A DNA stretch of 64,000 bases from an uncultured Clostridia bacterium. GTDB taxonomy: Bacteria; Bacillota; Clostridia; Lachnospirales; Anaerotignaceae. Position 1 is the stretch's first letter, and each line of letters starts with the position of its first letter. The notes below the pieces were generated by a model. It was not told the DNA's origin, ran no database searches, and saw only the letters and a list, made by a program, of their open reading frames with translations. The stretch is taken from NCBI GenBank assembly GCA_944378105.1, contig CALWGC010000024.1, positions 1 through 64,000 on the forward strand, given 5' to 3'. The translations under genes were made by a program, and so were the position numbers. Of this stretch, positions 48,129 through 58,460 are shown one piece after another.

Positions 48129-49046
48129 TCAGCCTTCCTGGCAAAAAAGCAGGGTATCCATTTTTCCATCAAACCCCAGTTCTGTTGTGGAAAAAACGGC
48201 CTGGGCCGTATCCAAATACAGCTCCGGTTCCTTTAAGGCCGGACTAAAGTGGGTCAGCCAAAGCCGTTTGGCCTTTGCCTCCTTGGCCAACTGCGCCGCT
48301 TCCCGAAACAGCATGTGCTTGTTTTGCAGTGCCTTTGGCAGCTTTTCCTCTTCGCCATACATGCCTTCGCACACAAATAAATCGCTGTTCTGGGCAAAAT
48401 GCGGCAGCTGCGGTGTGGGACGGCTATCGGTGCAATACGTTAACTTCAAGCCCTTTCGTTCTTCTCCCAAGACCATCTCTTTGGTGTACGTCTTGCCGTT
48501 CACTTCCACCTCGTCGCCCCGCTGGAGTTTGGACCAATACTGTCTTGGTAAGCCCAGCGCCTTTGCCTTTTCCGCATCAAAACGCCCCTGTCTGCGTAAG
48601 GAAAACTGGTACGCCAAACAAGGCACCGAATGTTCCACCGGTAAAAACGCCATCTCCAGCCCTGCCACCTGATATGAGTCGTTGTCCGGCTTTCCCAGCT
48701 CGTAAAACTCAATCAAAAACGGCAGCTCCTGGGCAATGCGCCTTAATCCATCCACCACATACATCAACCCCTTTGGTCCAAACAGGGCCAAAGGCTCCGT
48801 CCGCCCCGCATTGGCAATGGCCAATAACATGCCCGGTAGCCCCGAAATATGGTCTGCATGATAATGGGTAAATAAAATGGCGTCAATATTTTTAAACCCC
48901 CAGCCCACATTTTTGAGGGAAACTTGGGTACCTTCGCCACAGTCCACCAGCACCAACCGGCCGTTGACCCGCAGCATCATAGAAGATAAAAACCGGTTGG
49001 GCATGGGCATCATGCCACCGGTTCCCAATAACACAACATCCAACAT
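48129..49046 (-). CDS. rnz: Ribonuclease Z
   Basis: A 305-residue metallo-beta-lactamase-fold nuclease that matures tRNA 3' ends. HYHADH at 61-66 is the HxHxDH zinc motif, with further ligands in PVEHS, TDSR and LTHFSP. The exosite segment is the Gly/Lys-rich loop near LPRQYWSKLQRGDEV. Six bases follow the EamA-type gene stop. Confidence 0.93.
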   Translation of the reverse strand: MLDVVLLGTGGMMPMPNRFLSSMMLRVNGRLVLVDCGEGTQVSLKNVGWGFKNIDAILFTHYHADHISGLPGMLLAIANAGRTEPLALFGPKGLMYVVDGLRRIAQELPFLIEFYELGKPDNDSYQVAGLEMAFLPVEHSVPCLAYQFSLRRQGRFDAEKAKALGLPRQYWSKLQRGDEVEVNGKTYTKEMVLGEERKGLKLTYCTDSRPTPQLPHFAQNSDLFVCEGMYGEEEKLPKALQNKHMLFREAAQLAKEAKAKRLWLTHFSPALKEPELYLDTAQAVFSTTELGFDGKMDTLLFCQEG

Positions 49047-49052
49047 ATCCGT

Positions 49053-49937
49053 TCATCCTTTCTGCTGGTGCGCCACAAAATTTTTGTGGAAAAACAGCAC
49101 CACGCCGCAGAGTATGATCAAACCGCCCAATAACGTCTTGCCATCTGGCACCTCTTGGGCAAACACAAATCCAAACACCGCCGTAAAAAACGGCGTCACA
49201 AACATATAATTACTGACCGAAGCCGTATTTTTTGCCTTGGCAAAGGCCTTGGCCCAGGACAAATACGCCAAGGCACTGGCAAAAATGCCCAGCACCAACA
49301 AATTGATATACTGTCCTCGCGGTGCGCTTTGTAATTCCTCCACCGCCTGGGGCGCAAAAATCAACAACATGGCCGTTCCACAAAAAATGCTATAGGAAGA
49401 AATGGTCACGGCGTCATATTGTTTCGTCACCTTGCGCTGCAATAAATTATAAGTGCTTAAGGCCAGTGCGGCGCCCAACAACCAGAGGATGCCTTCGTTT
49501 AATTGGAATCCGCCGTCTTCCCAGGTCAAAACAATAATCCCGCAAAATTCAATCCCAATGGCCCCCCATTGATAAGGTGCCAATTTTTCTCCAAAGAAAA
49601 TCCTGGCCAAAAACGCCGTCATCACCGGCGCCGTTGCAATCACCACACTGCTTGTGGCGGCCGGCACCAACTGGGTGCCTCGGTTAAAGGTCAGCATATA
49701 AAGGAAAAATCCAGCCGCGCCGCAGGCGATAAACCAAGGAAAGTCCTGGGCCTTGGGCGGACGAATTTTACCAATCACCACCACAAACGCCAAAAAGATC
49801 GTCGCCACCACATACCGCAATAGCCCCAGTGGATACGGGGAAAAATGCACCATCGCCAACCGGGAAAACACATAGGCCAATGCCCAAAAAATCACCGTGA
49901 TTAACGCATACGGATGATAGCTCTGCTTCCAGTTCAT
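49053..49937 (-). CDS. EamA/DMT-superfamily transporter
   Basis: A 294-residue protein with ten membrane segments in two repeats of five (EamA domains). It begins YHPYALITVIFWALAYVFSRLA and has TRGTQLVPAATSSVVIATAPV at the end of the first repeat. Substrate unknown; likely a metabolite exporter. First gene of the minus-strand cluster, with AAAGGAG before the ATG. Confidence 0.9.
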   Translation of the reverse strand: MNWKQSYHPYALITVIFWALAYVFSRLAMVHFSPYPLGLLRYVVATIFLAFVVVIGKIRPPKAQDFPWFIACGAAGFFLYMLTFNRGTQLVPAATSSVVIATAPVMTAFLARIFFGEKLAPYQWGAIGIEFCGIIVLTWEDGGFQLNEGILWLLGAALALSTYNLLQRKVTKQYDAVTISSYSIFCGTAMLLIFAPQAVEELQSAPRGQYINLLVLGIFASALAYLSWAKAFAKAKNTASVSNYMFVTPFFTAVFGFVFAQEVPDGKTLLGGLIILCGVVLFFHKNFVAHQQKG

Positions 49938-50005
49938 ACTCCGGCTCCTTTCTTCCTTCTTCTGCTCATTTTTTCATTATACAACAAAACCGTATCCTTG
50001 GAAAT

Positions 50006-50048
50006 AAAAAAACCCGATTTTCCTTGGAAAAGGAATCTCGGGTTTTGT
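50006..50048 (-). terminator. Terminator of gdhA
   Basis: AAACCCGA and TCGGGTTT with an inner CCTT/AAGG pair and T-run, just past the gdhA stop. Confidence 0.8.
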
Positions 50049-50064
50049 GCAAGGACGAAATTTT

Positions 50065-51411
<1,347 letters not shown>

Positions 51412-51441
51412 TTATATGTAGTTGAATTTTAATTCCTCCTT

Positions 51442-51470
51442 ATTATACCCAGAAATCTCCTCCGTTACAA
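51442..51470 (-). promoter_or_regulatory. SigA promoter of gdhA
   Basis: Minus strand TTGTAA, 17 bases, TATAAT, about 45 bases before the gdhA ATG. Confidence 0.7.
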
Positions 51471-51630
51471 TAGTTTTTTCTTCATTTTAGCACATTTTTT
51501 ATAAAAAAAAGCATTTTTCTCAATTTTCTTGCAGAAAATGTCGATTTTTTCGTTTTTTTCGTGCGTTTTTTCATCAGAAGGCGTATAATGATTACGAATA
51601 TGCGAAACATTTTAAAGGAAAGGATCTCCC

Positions 51631-52602
51631 ATGGACACACCTTATGTCAGTTTAAACCAATGGCTGCGCCAGCAATTTCAAACAAAAGTCATCAAATTAA
51701 GCCTCAACGCCAATTTGGGCTGCCCCAACCGCCAAAACGGAAAGAGCGGTTGTATTTTTTGCAGCGCCGGCGGCAGTGGCGACTTTGCCGGACCAAAAGA
51801 GGCCTCCATCACCGCCCAGCTGCAACAGCAAAAAGCGCTTTTGGCCAAAAAATGGCCTTCTGCCCGCTATATTGCCTACTTCCAGGCCTATACCAATACC
51901 TTTGCCCCGGTGGATGTACTGCGCAGGCTTTATGAAGAAGCGTTATCCTTTGAAGGTGTGGTGGGGTTGGCCATTGCCACCCGTCCTGACTGTTTAGGAG
52001 AAGATGTTCTTACCTTATTAAAGGAGCTTTCCAAACGCACGTTTCTTTGGGTAGAGCTGGGGTTTCAAACCTCGAAGGAAAGCACGGCCCGCTCCATCAT
52101 GCGTGGATATGACAATGCCGTCTATGACCAGGCCGTCTCTGCCCTGGCCGCCTGCCAAATTCCGGTGGTGACCCATTTGATTTTTGGTCTCCCCGGCGAA
52201 ACGACGGAGGACATGCTCTCTTCCGTGCGCTATGTCTGCCGCCGCCCCCTTTGGGGCATCAAATTACAGCTGCTGCATGTACTGCGCCAAACGCCGCTGG
52301 CCCAACAATATGAAACGGCGCCTTTTCCCCTTTTGGACCAAGAAACCTATCTGGATTTACTCTGCCGCGCCTTGCCGCTGATTCCGCCCCATGTGGTCAT
52401 TCACCGACTGACGGGAGACGGTCCCAAAAAAGATTTGATCGGTCCTTTGTGGAGCGCCAACAAAAAAGCCGCCCTCAATGCCATGCAAAAGGCATTTGTA
52501 GACAAAAAAGTTCGTCAAGGTTCGGACATTTTCGCCAAAGAATGTAAAAATTACTTTCCGACGGCTTTTCTCTCTTGTCGAAAGACAGGTTTTGATATAT
52601 AA
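51631..52602 (+). CDS. YtqA-like radical SAM protein (TIGR01212 type)
   Basis: A 323-residue radical SAM protein. The cluster motif is C-x9-C-x2-C (CPNRQNGKSGCIFC), as in the YhcC/YtqA family, and the SAM-binding region includes ELGFQTSKESTARSIMRGY. Function of the family is unknown. TATAAT at about 50 bases upstream is a likely -10 (51583-51588). The following gene has its own promoter within the last 30 bases of this gene. Confidence 0.88.
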   Translation: MDTPYVSLNQWLRQQFQTKVIKLSLNANLGCPNRQNGKSGCIFCSAGGSGDFAGPKEASITAQLQQQKALLAKKWPSARYIAYFQAYTNTFAPVDVLRRLYEEALSFEGVVGLAIATRPDCLGEDVLTLLKELSKRTFLWVELGFQTSKESTARSIMRGYDNAVYDQAVSALAACQIPVVTHLIFGLPGETTEDMLSSVRYVCRRPLWGIKLQLLHVLRQTPLAQQYETAPFPLLDQETYLDLLCRALPLIPPHVVIHRLTGDGPKKDLIGPLWSANKKAALNAMQKAFVDKKVRQGSDIFAKECKNYFPTAFLSCRKTGFDI

Positions 52603-52603
52603 T
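52575..52603 (+). promoter_or_regulatory. SigA promoter of the DUF4364 gene
   Basis: TTGTCG, 17 bases, TATAAT, overlapping the stop codon of the radical SAM gene. Confidence 0.65.
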
Positions 52604-52648
52604 GAATGTTGCTCTTTTCATCAGAATCTTGCAAGGAGGAAACGACGT

Positions 52649-53197
52649 ATGTCAGACGATGGCACGCTGGCGGAAAATAAGTTAATTTTGTTATATCTGC
52701 TTCAAAAAATGAATATTGCGTTGTCCAACAACGATATTTGCCAGTTTGTCATGGAACAAAATGTGATGGACTATTTCCTGGCCCAAAGTTATTTAAGCCA
52801 GTTAGTCAATGCCCACTTTCTGGATGAACTGACCGAAAACGGCACCACCCGCTATCAAGTGACACCAAGCGGACGGGAAGCCTTAGGTTTTTTTGAAAAC
52901 CGCATCAGCCCTTGGCTGAAAAATGCGGCCAATGAATACATTGCCAACAACAAAAGCCGCATCAAATCGGAATACGAAACTTCTGCCAACTATTTTCCAG
53001 AAATCAACGGAGAATATTTGGTCAAATGCGCCGTCTGCGCCTTGGATGGCACCCAGATTATGGAGGTGGATGTCACCGTCCCCACCAAAAAACAGGCGCA
53101 AATCATCTGCACCAACTGGAAACAAAATGTCAACCATATTGTTTCCGACATCTTTGCCAGCCTCATCGGCACCGGCAAAACCACACCCAAAGCCTGA
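52649..53197 (+). CDS. DUF4364-type winged-helix protein
   Basis: A 182-residue protein. The N-terminal 80 residues form a PadR-like winged helix (LILLYLLQKMNIALSNNDICQFV, TRYQVTPSGREALGFFENRI). The C-terminal half (NGEYLVKCAVCALDGTQIMEVDVTVPTKKQAQIICTNWKQN) is the DUF4364 domain. Probable DNA-binding regulator, target unknown. ATG 52649 follows AGGAGG; the longer frame from 52592 is not preferred. Confidence 0.82.
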   Translation: MSDDGTLAENKLILLYLLQKMNIALSNNDICQFVMEQNVMDYFLAQSYLSQLVNAHFLDELTENGTTRYQVTPSGREALGFFENRISPWLKNAANEYIANNKSRIKSEYETSANYFPEINGEYLVKCAVCALDGTQIMEVDVTVPTKKQAQIICTNWKQNVNHIVSDIFASLIGTGKTTPKA

Positions 53198-53201
53198 CCC
53201 A

Positions 53202-53236
53202 AAACACCTTGTAAAAAACAAGGTGTTTTTTGATCC
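53202..53236 (+). terminator. Terminator after the DUF4364 gene
   Basis: AAAACACCTTGT and ACAAGGTGTTTT around five A residues, followed by T. Confidence 0.88.
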
Positions 53237-53359
53237 AAAAAACTTCGGTACAGCTTTACCAAAAAAACAATGGCAGGGATCCCACAAAACAAAGGATTCC
53301 TGCCATTTTCTTTTTCCAACCGTTCTTTTTTTTGGAAAGCCGCTTTCCACAACACGCTG

Positions 53360-53539
53360 TTACACTTCCGAGGGCAAAACGGCCCACAATAAAAGATAAA
53401 CCACCAAAACCGGCGTACGCAGCAGCAGCAAAAGCAACACCGCTATGATCCGTACCAACGACACATCCAGCCCAAACCGTTGGGCCAGGCCGCCACAGAC
53501 ACCGGCTATTTTTTTGTTTTTGGATAAACAAAGACGCAT
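53360..53539 (-). CDS. PspC-domain small membrane protein
   Basis: A 59-residue protein, too short for a 60-residue ORF cutoff. It begins MRLCLSKNKKIAGVCGG, the diagnostic PspC start with the Lys-rich tail and GVCGGLA, then FGLDVSLVRII and a hydrophobic helix ending YLLLWAVLPSEV. It is a single PspC domain, of the kind seen in envelope-stress and phage-shock systems. AGAGGGG precedes the ATG. It lies 82 bases before ysxC on the same strand. Confidence 0.9.
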   Translation of the reverse strand: MRLCLSKNKKIAGVCGGLAQRFGLDVSLVRIIAVLLLLLLRTPVLVVYLLLWAVLPSEV

Positions 53540-53620
53540 GTTTCTGCCGCCCCTCTCTTTGTATTCGATTCTAAATACGAAAAACGGACGGCCTAGTCTG
53601 CCAAAAACCCAATTTCTTTT

Positions 53621-54241
53621 TTATTTTTCTTCCTGCTCTTCTGGTTCCGCTTCCAAAGGCCAAAGCAGCCCCTCAATGACGTCCCAAAGCTCCGGCACAC
53701 CGGCCTTTGTCTCGCCCGAAAAAGGCAGCAAGCGGTCTTCCTTGCGCAGCCCCAAGCCCTTGCGGATCACCGATAGCTGTTTTTGAATCTGGCTGCGATT
53801 GATTTTATCCAACTTGGTGGCCACCACCACAATTTCATAGCCATAATGGCAGAGCCACTCATACATCATCACATCGTTTTTGCCCGGTTCATGACGAATA
53901 TCCACCAACAGCACAATGGCCTTCAGTGTTTCTCTCTGCTGCAAATAGGTTTCAATCATCTTTCCCCATTTTTCAATTTCTGCCTTGGGCGCCTTGGCAT
54001 AGCCATAGCCCGGAACGTCCACAATATACATCTTGTGTTCCACTTCATAAAAATTGATGGTACGGGTTTTTCCCGGGGAAGAACTGGTGCGGGCCAAGGC
54101 TTTCCGCCGCACCATGGCGTTGATGAGTGTGGATTTTCCCACATTGGACTTACCCACAAAGGCCACTTCTGGCAGGCCGTCTTTGGGATATTGTTCCATT
54201 TTCACACCCACTGCCGCCAGGGATACTTGATTTACTTCCAT
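53621..54241 (-). CDS. ysxC: Ribosome-biogenesis GTPase YsxC/EngB
   Basis: A 206-residue essential GTPase for 50S assembly. G1 is GKSNVGKST, G3 is VDVPGYG and G4 is TKLDKI; the switch segment RTSSSPGKTRTINFY is typical. Overlaps the end of lon by ten bases, a common lon-ysxC pair in Firmicutes. AAGGAG lies eight bases before the ATG. Confidence 0.96.
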   Translation of the reverse strand: MEVNQVSLAAVGVKMEQYPKDGLPEVAFVGKSNVGKSTLINAMVRRKALARTSSSPGKTRTINFYEVEHKMYIVDVPGYGYAKAPKAEIEKWGKMIETYLQQRETLKAIVLLVDIRHEPGKNDVMMYEWLCHYGYEIVVVATKLDKINRSQIQKQLSVIRKGLGLRKEDRLLPFSGETKAGVPELWDVIEGLLWPLEAEPEEQEEK

Positions 54242-56568
54242 GTCATTTCTCCTTCAACAAAGGCCGTTTTCCATACCTCTTCTACACATCCGGCATAGCA
54301 AATGGTCATACCCTGCCAAACGCTTTTTTCCATTTCTGCCACGTCTGCCTCGTTTTCTTTTGGCACAATCACCGTCGAAATACCGGCTTGTCTCGCCGCC
54401 AGCAGTTTTTCTTTCAACCCACCAATGGCTAACACGCGCCCGGTGATGGTCACTTCCCCTGTCATAGCCACATCGGAACGTACTTTTTTCCCGGTGATGG
54501 CCGAATAGATGGACGTGGCCATGGTGACGCCGGCCGAAGGCCCATCTTTGGGCACGGCCCCGGCAGGGATATGGACATGAATTTCTTTTTTCTGGAACCA
54601 GTCTGCCTCTTTGCCCACCGATTCCAGACTACGTACATAGGTTAAGGCCGTCTTGGCCGATTCCTGCATCACATCGCCCATGCTGCCCGTTAACACCAGC
54701 TGGCCCTTGCCTTCCGTCAATACCGTTTCCACTTCCAGCGTTTCTCCGCCAGCCGCCGTCCAGGCCAATCCCCGTACCACGCCAACCAAAGGCGCTTCGT
54801 TGGCCATCAAATGCCGCACTTTGGGCATACCCAAATAGCGGTTGACGCCTTTGGCCGTCAAGCGAATGGGGCGGGTGCGCCCTTTGAGACGGTCTTTGAC
54901 CACTTTGCGGCAAACCTTTCCGATGGTCCGCTCCAGCTGTCGCACACCGGCTTCTCTGGTATATCCTTCCACCATGGCAAAAATGGCGCCTTTTTCAAAG
55001 CGCAGGTCCGCTTTCGTTAACCCGGCCAGTTCCAGTTGTTTTGGGCAAAGATGGCGCAAAGCAATTTCCACTTTTTCATCCAGTGTATACCCCGAAAGAG
55101 AAATCACTTCCATCCGGTCCCGCAAAGGCCCAGGAATCTTTTCCACTTCGTTGGCCGTACACAAAAACAGCACCTGAGAAAGGTCATAGGGGATTTCCAA
55201 ATAATGGTCCGTAAATTGGCTGTTTTGCTCTCCGTCCAACACTTCCAACAGCGCCGCCGCCGGATCGCCGTTATAAGAAATGGAAAGCTTGTCCACTTCA
55301 TCCAGCAAAATCAGCGGATTGATGACACCGGCTTGTTTCATGGCGCTTAAAATCCGGCCGCTCATGGCACCCACATAGGTGCGGCGGTGGCCGCGAATTT
55401 CGCTTTCATCCTTCACGCCGCCTAAGCTCATCCGCACATACTTGCGTCCCAACGCCCGGGCAATGGATTTTGCAATGGACGTTTTGCCCACACCCGGAGG
55501 TCCGGCCAAGCAGAGAATGGTGGCGCCCATGCGCCCGGTTTGCTGCTGCACCGCCAAAAATTCCAAAATTCTCTCTTTGACTTCTTTCAATCCATAGTGA
55601 TCTTCTTGCAATACGGCCTCTGCCACAGCAATATCCACTTTCTCTTCTGTTTTTTCTTCCCAAGGCAGGGCCAAAATATGCTCCACATAATTGCGGGATA
55701 CATTGGCTTCTGGGGCAGAAATGGCCATTTTTTTCAGCCTTTCGCTTTCTTGCTCCACCACAGCCATGGCCTGGGGTGGCAGATGCTTTTCTTTGGCCGC
55801 CTGCACATAGCCATCGGCCAACGCCGTTACGCCGTCTTTGTCCCCCAGCTCTTCTTGGATCACTTTCAGCTGTTCCCGCAAATAATATTCTTTCTGGGCC
55901 TCTTCCATCCGCGCCCGTACTTTTTTATCCAGCTCATCTTTCAACTGCAAAATTTGCAGTTCGTCATTTACTTTTTGTAACGTCATCGAAAGCCTAGCAA
56001 CCGGGTCCAAGGCCTCCAACAGTTCCTGCTTTTCTTCCGGCGAAATTTGCAGCCCCGCAGCAATGACATCGGCCATCTGTCCGGCATTTTTTGCCGCAAC
56101 CACATTGACCATCGTGTCATTTTGGCCGCTGCTTCCGCCCAGGCGCACATACTCGTCATAGCGTTCTGCCGCCAGACGCATCATGGCCAGCACGCTGGTG
56201 TTTTCTTCCCGCCCTTCCTTTTCTTCTTCCAGCGGTGTAAAATCGGCTCTTTGGCAAGGCTCTCCTTCCAATAAATCCTCCAGCCTTCCCCGGAACAGCC
56301 CTTCGGCAATGACATGGGTCACATTGCCCGGAAGCCGCAGCACCTGCTTGATTTTTACCACCGTACCCATCTGGCACAAATCTTCCAACGCGGGATCTTC
56401 TTCTTCTGCCTGTTTTTGTTTCACCACGAAAACCAGGTTTTCACCGGCTTGGGCTTCTTCCAGCGCCCGCAGCGATTTTGCCCGTCCAATGGGAAAACTG
56501 ATGACCATATGGGGAAAAATCGTCATGCCTCGAAGCGCAATGAGCGGCAAAATCTGTCGTGTTGTCAT
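54232..56568 (-). CDS. lon: ATP-dependent protease Lon
   Basis: A 778-residue AAA+ protease. N-terminal LAN domain, Walker A GPPGVGKTSIAKSIARALG, Walker B LILLDEVDKL, and the C-terminal protease domain with the catalytic Ser in PKDGPSAGVTMA and a Lys after it. ATG 56568 is preceded by GAGGTGAG; the longer frame is unlikely. Operon with ysxC. No CIRCE or CtsR box was recognised upstream. Confidence 0.96.
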   Translation of the reverse strand: MTTRQILPLIALRGMTIFPHMVISFPIGRAKSLRALEEAQAGENLVFVVKQKQAEEEDPALEDLCQMGTVVKIKQVLRLPGNVTHVIAEGLFRGRLEDLLEGEPCQRADFTPLEEEKEGREENTSVLAMMRLAAERYDEYVRLGGSSGQNDTMVNVVAAKNAGQMADVIAAGLQISPEEKQELLEALDPVARLSMTLQKVNDELQILQLKDELDKKVRARMEEAQKEYYLREQLKVIQEELGDKDGVTALADGYVQAAKEKHLPPQAMAVVEQESERLKKMAISAPEANVSRNYVEHILALPWEEKTEEKVDIAVAEAVLQEDHYGLKEVKERILEFLAVQQQTGRMGATILCLAGPPGVGKTSIAKSIARALGRKYVRMSLGGVKDESEIRGHRRTYVGAMSGRILSAMKQAGVINPLILLDEVDKLSISYNGDPAAALLEVLDGEQNSQFTDHYLEIPYDLSQVLFLCTANEVEKIPGPLRDRMEVISLSGYTLDEKVEIALRHLCPKQLELAGLTKADLRFEKGAIFAMVEGYTREAGVRQLERTIGKVCRKVVKDRLKGRTRPIRLTAKGVNRYLGMPKVRHLMANEAPLVGVVRGLAWTAAGGETLEVETVLTEGKGQLVLTGSMGDVMQESAKTALTYVRSLESVGKEADWFQKKEIHVHIPAGAVPKDGPSAGVTMATSIYSAITGKKVRSDVAMTGEVTITGRVLAIGGLKEKLLAARQAGISTVIVPKENEADVAEMEKSVWQGMTICYAGCVEEVWKTAFVEGEMTWK

Positions 56569-56654
56569 TTTTCTCACCTCAAACAAATCAATTCACATTA
56601 TTATACACCATTTCCCGCAAAGGAACAAGAAAAAGCCGTTTTTTCGCTTTTTCG

Positions 56655-56687
56655 CAAAAAAAGCGCCTCCATACAGGAGGCGCAAAA
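56655..56687 (-). terminator. Terminator of the superoxide reductase gene
   Basis: GCGCCTCC and GGAGGCGC around TGTAT or ATACA, with seven T residues on the minus strand. Confidence 0.85.
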
Positions 56688-56705
56688 GAAAAAGAAAGAA
56701 GAAAC

Positions 56706-57092
56706 TTAGCCTTGGATGGTTTCTGTTTTCCAAAGACCATGTAAGTTACAATATTCATAGGCGGCCACAAAGGTTTCGCCTTCGGCCAAGGCAAAGGTAG
56801 CCACTGGTTTTTCGCCAGGATAGGTGTATTTGATCTGTACGCCCTGGCTGGTTTCTACGGCCACAAAGGAAATGTGGTGTTCTTCCAGCATCGGGTGTTC
56901 CACTTCGCCCACACAGACGGTCAGCACATTGCCGTTTTTCGTCACATGGGGCACATGTTTTTCCTTGGCAGCATCCACCGTATTGGCCACCAGTTCTGTC
57001 ATTTTTTGGCCACAGCACATCACCGGCACGCCTTTATCTTCCAAAAACGTAATGATATTTTTACAATGGTCACAACGGAATACGCGGAACAT
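56706..57092 (-). CDS. Superoxide reductase (desulfoferrodoxin, 2Fe class)
   Basis: A 128-residue enzyme reducing superoxide to peroxide. N-terminal desulforedoxin centre: Cys7, Cys10, Cys26, Cys27. Catalytic centre: His46, His66, His72, Cys115 and His118, with Glu44 and Lys45 of the EKH motif. Start ATG 57092 follows AGGAG. A PerR-type box and a TATAAT lie upstream, so peroxide/iron control is likely. Typical of strict anaerobes. Confidence 0.95.
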   Translation of the reverse strand: MFRVFRCDHCKNIITFLEDKGVPVMCCGQKMTELVANTVDAAKEKHVPHVTKNGNVLTVCVGEVEHPMLEEHHISFVAVETSQGVQIKYTYPGEKPVATFALAEGETFVAAYEYCNLHGLWKTETIQG

Positions 57093-57111
57093 AATCAACA
57101 CTCCTTTTTAA

Positions 57112-57139
57112 ATAATAATTATTCTTAAATAATATTATA
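57112..57139 (-). promoter_or_regulatory. Promoter with PerR/Fur-like box
   Basis: A perfect ATAAT-A-ATTAT inverted repeat (57112-57122), the core of the PerR consensus TTATAATnATTATAA, lies just downstream of a TATAAT -10 (57134-57139). Position would block transcript start. Confidence 0.6.
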
Positions 57140-57205
57140 CCCTATTTTTTCCGTTTGTATAGCCCTATTTTTTCACAAAAATACAACGTTGCTCCCTACT
57201 GCTTT

Positions 57206-58072
57206 TTATGCTTCTTTTTGGCTTCTGACCCATTTGCCTGCTTCTAAGCCCGCAATGGCGCCATCATGAACGGCTTTGGCCACCTGGTAAAGCCCCGGCA
57301 CACAGTCGCCGCAGGCAAATAATCCCGGCACATTGGTCTGCATCCGTTCGTCCACCACGATTTGGGCCCCTGTGGTTTCTGCCCCAATTTTCTTGGCCAA
57401 ATCCACCACACCGGCTACGCCTTCTGCCACAAAAAGCCCCGCAAGGGCCACCTTTGTGCCGTCTGCCAGCTCCACTGCTTCCACACTTTCTGTTCCCCGC
57501 ACGGCGGCCAACGGACGTTCCTCCACCATAATCCCTTCTGCCACCGGCACGGCCATGGGCCGCCCATTGGTGAAAATGGTGACAGAGGAGGCCAAAGGCA
57601 AAAGCGCCTGGGCTTCGTGGAGGGCATATTCTCCATTGCCCAACACACCAACATCCTTTTGCCGGTAGAAAAATCCATCGCAAACGGCGCAATAGCTGAC
57701 GCCCTTGCCTTCCAATTCCTTAATCCCGGCCAAGTTGGGCGTCTTGCGGGAAGCCCCCAGGGCCAGCACCACGCCATAAGCCTGATAGCTTTCCACATTG
57801 GTGGTCACCGTCAGGGCCTCCGTAAAGCCAAGCCCCACCACTTCTTCTGTCTTGACTTCCACCCCCAGCTCTTTGGCCTGGGCGATGCCGGCCTCAAACA
57901 AGTCCTTTCCCGAAATACCTTTTGGAAAGCCATAATAGTTTTCAATGGTATGGGCCCGCAGCAAGGCACTGTCGTCCATGCCAAGCACCAACACCCGAAG
58001 CCCGGCGCGGGCGCCATAAATGGCCGCCGAAATCCCCGCCGGTCCTTTTCCTGCTACAATCAAATCATACAT
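57206..58072 (-). CDS. Thioredoxin reductase-like FAD oxidoreductase
   Basis: A 288-residue flavoprotein. FAD motif GKGPAGISAAIYGARAG at the start (first Gly in an altered GxGxxG), redox C-x2-C in YCAVCDG, NADPH-domain GNGEYALHEA and the closing GLFACGDC. The C-terminal part is slightly shorter than TrxB. Start ATG 58072 with AAGGAGG upstream. Probably thioredoxin or a related peroxidase-system reductase. Confidence 0.85.
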   Translation of the reverse strand: MYDLIVAGKGPAGISAAIYGARAGLRVLVLGMDDSALLRAHTIENYYGFPKGISGKDLFEAGIAQAKELGVEVKTEEVVGLGFTEALTVTTNVESYQAYGVVLALGASRKTPNLAGIKELEGKGVSYCAVCDGFFYRQKDVGVLGNGEYALHEAQALLPLASSVTIFTNGRPMAVPVAEGIMVEERPLAAVRGTESVEAVELADGTKVALAGLFVAEGVAGVVDLAKKIGAETTGAQIVVDERMQTNVPGLFACGDCVPGLYQVAKAVHDGAIAGLEAGKWVRSQKEA

Positions 58073-58169
58073 GTGGTTCCCTCCTTTATTAAGGTATCCA
58101 ATCTTTGGATTTCTATACAAAAAACGGCGGTTGTCCTCTCGAACATCACGCCGTCTGAAACTCTCGTCC

Positions 58170-58403
58170 TCATTGGATGGGGCCGCTGGCCACCAGCGCC
58201 TCATAGACAATTTGGATGCCATAGACAATGGAAAAAATCATAATCATCCACCAAATGGCCGTCTTGGGTTCCCCCTCTTCTTTTTTCGCTGCTCTCTTTC
58301 GCCCGCCGATGAGCCGCTCATACACCGTCATAGGACGTTGTTTTCTGTCACTATCCAGTTGCAGTTGATAGTCTTTGATTTTTCGGAATTCTTTATCATC
58401 CAT
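58170..58403 (-). CDS. Small single-pass membrane protein
   Basis: A 77-residue protein with a charged N-terminal 45 residues and one C-terminal membrane helix (AIWWMIMIFSIVYGIQIVYEALVA). No family recognised. GGAGGTGA lies before the ATG at 58403. It is 97 bases upstream of the flavoprotein gene on the same strand and may be co-transcribed. Confidence 0.7.
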   Translation of the reverse strand: MDDKEFRKIKDYQLQLDSDRKQRPMTVYERLIGGRKRAAKKEEGEPKTAIWWMIMIFSIVYGIQIVYEALVASGPIQ

Positions 58404-58460
58404 CACGGTTCACCTCCTTTGCTTGCTTGTGTCTTATTGTATGGGAAACGGACCGTTTTG

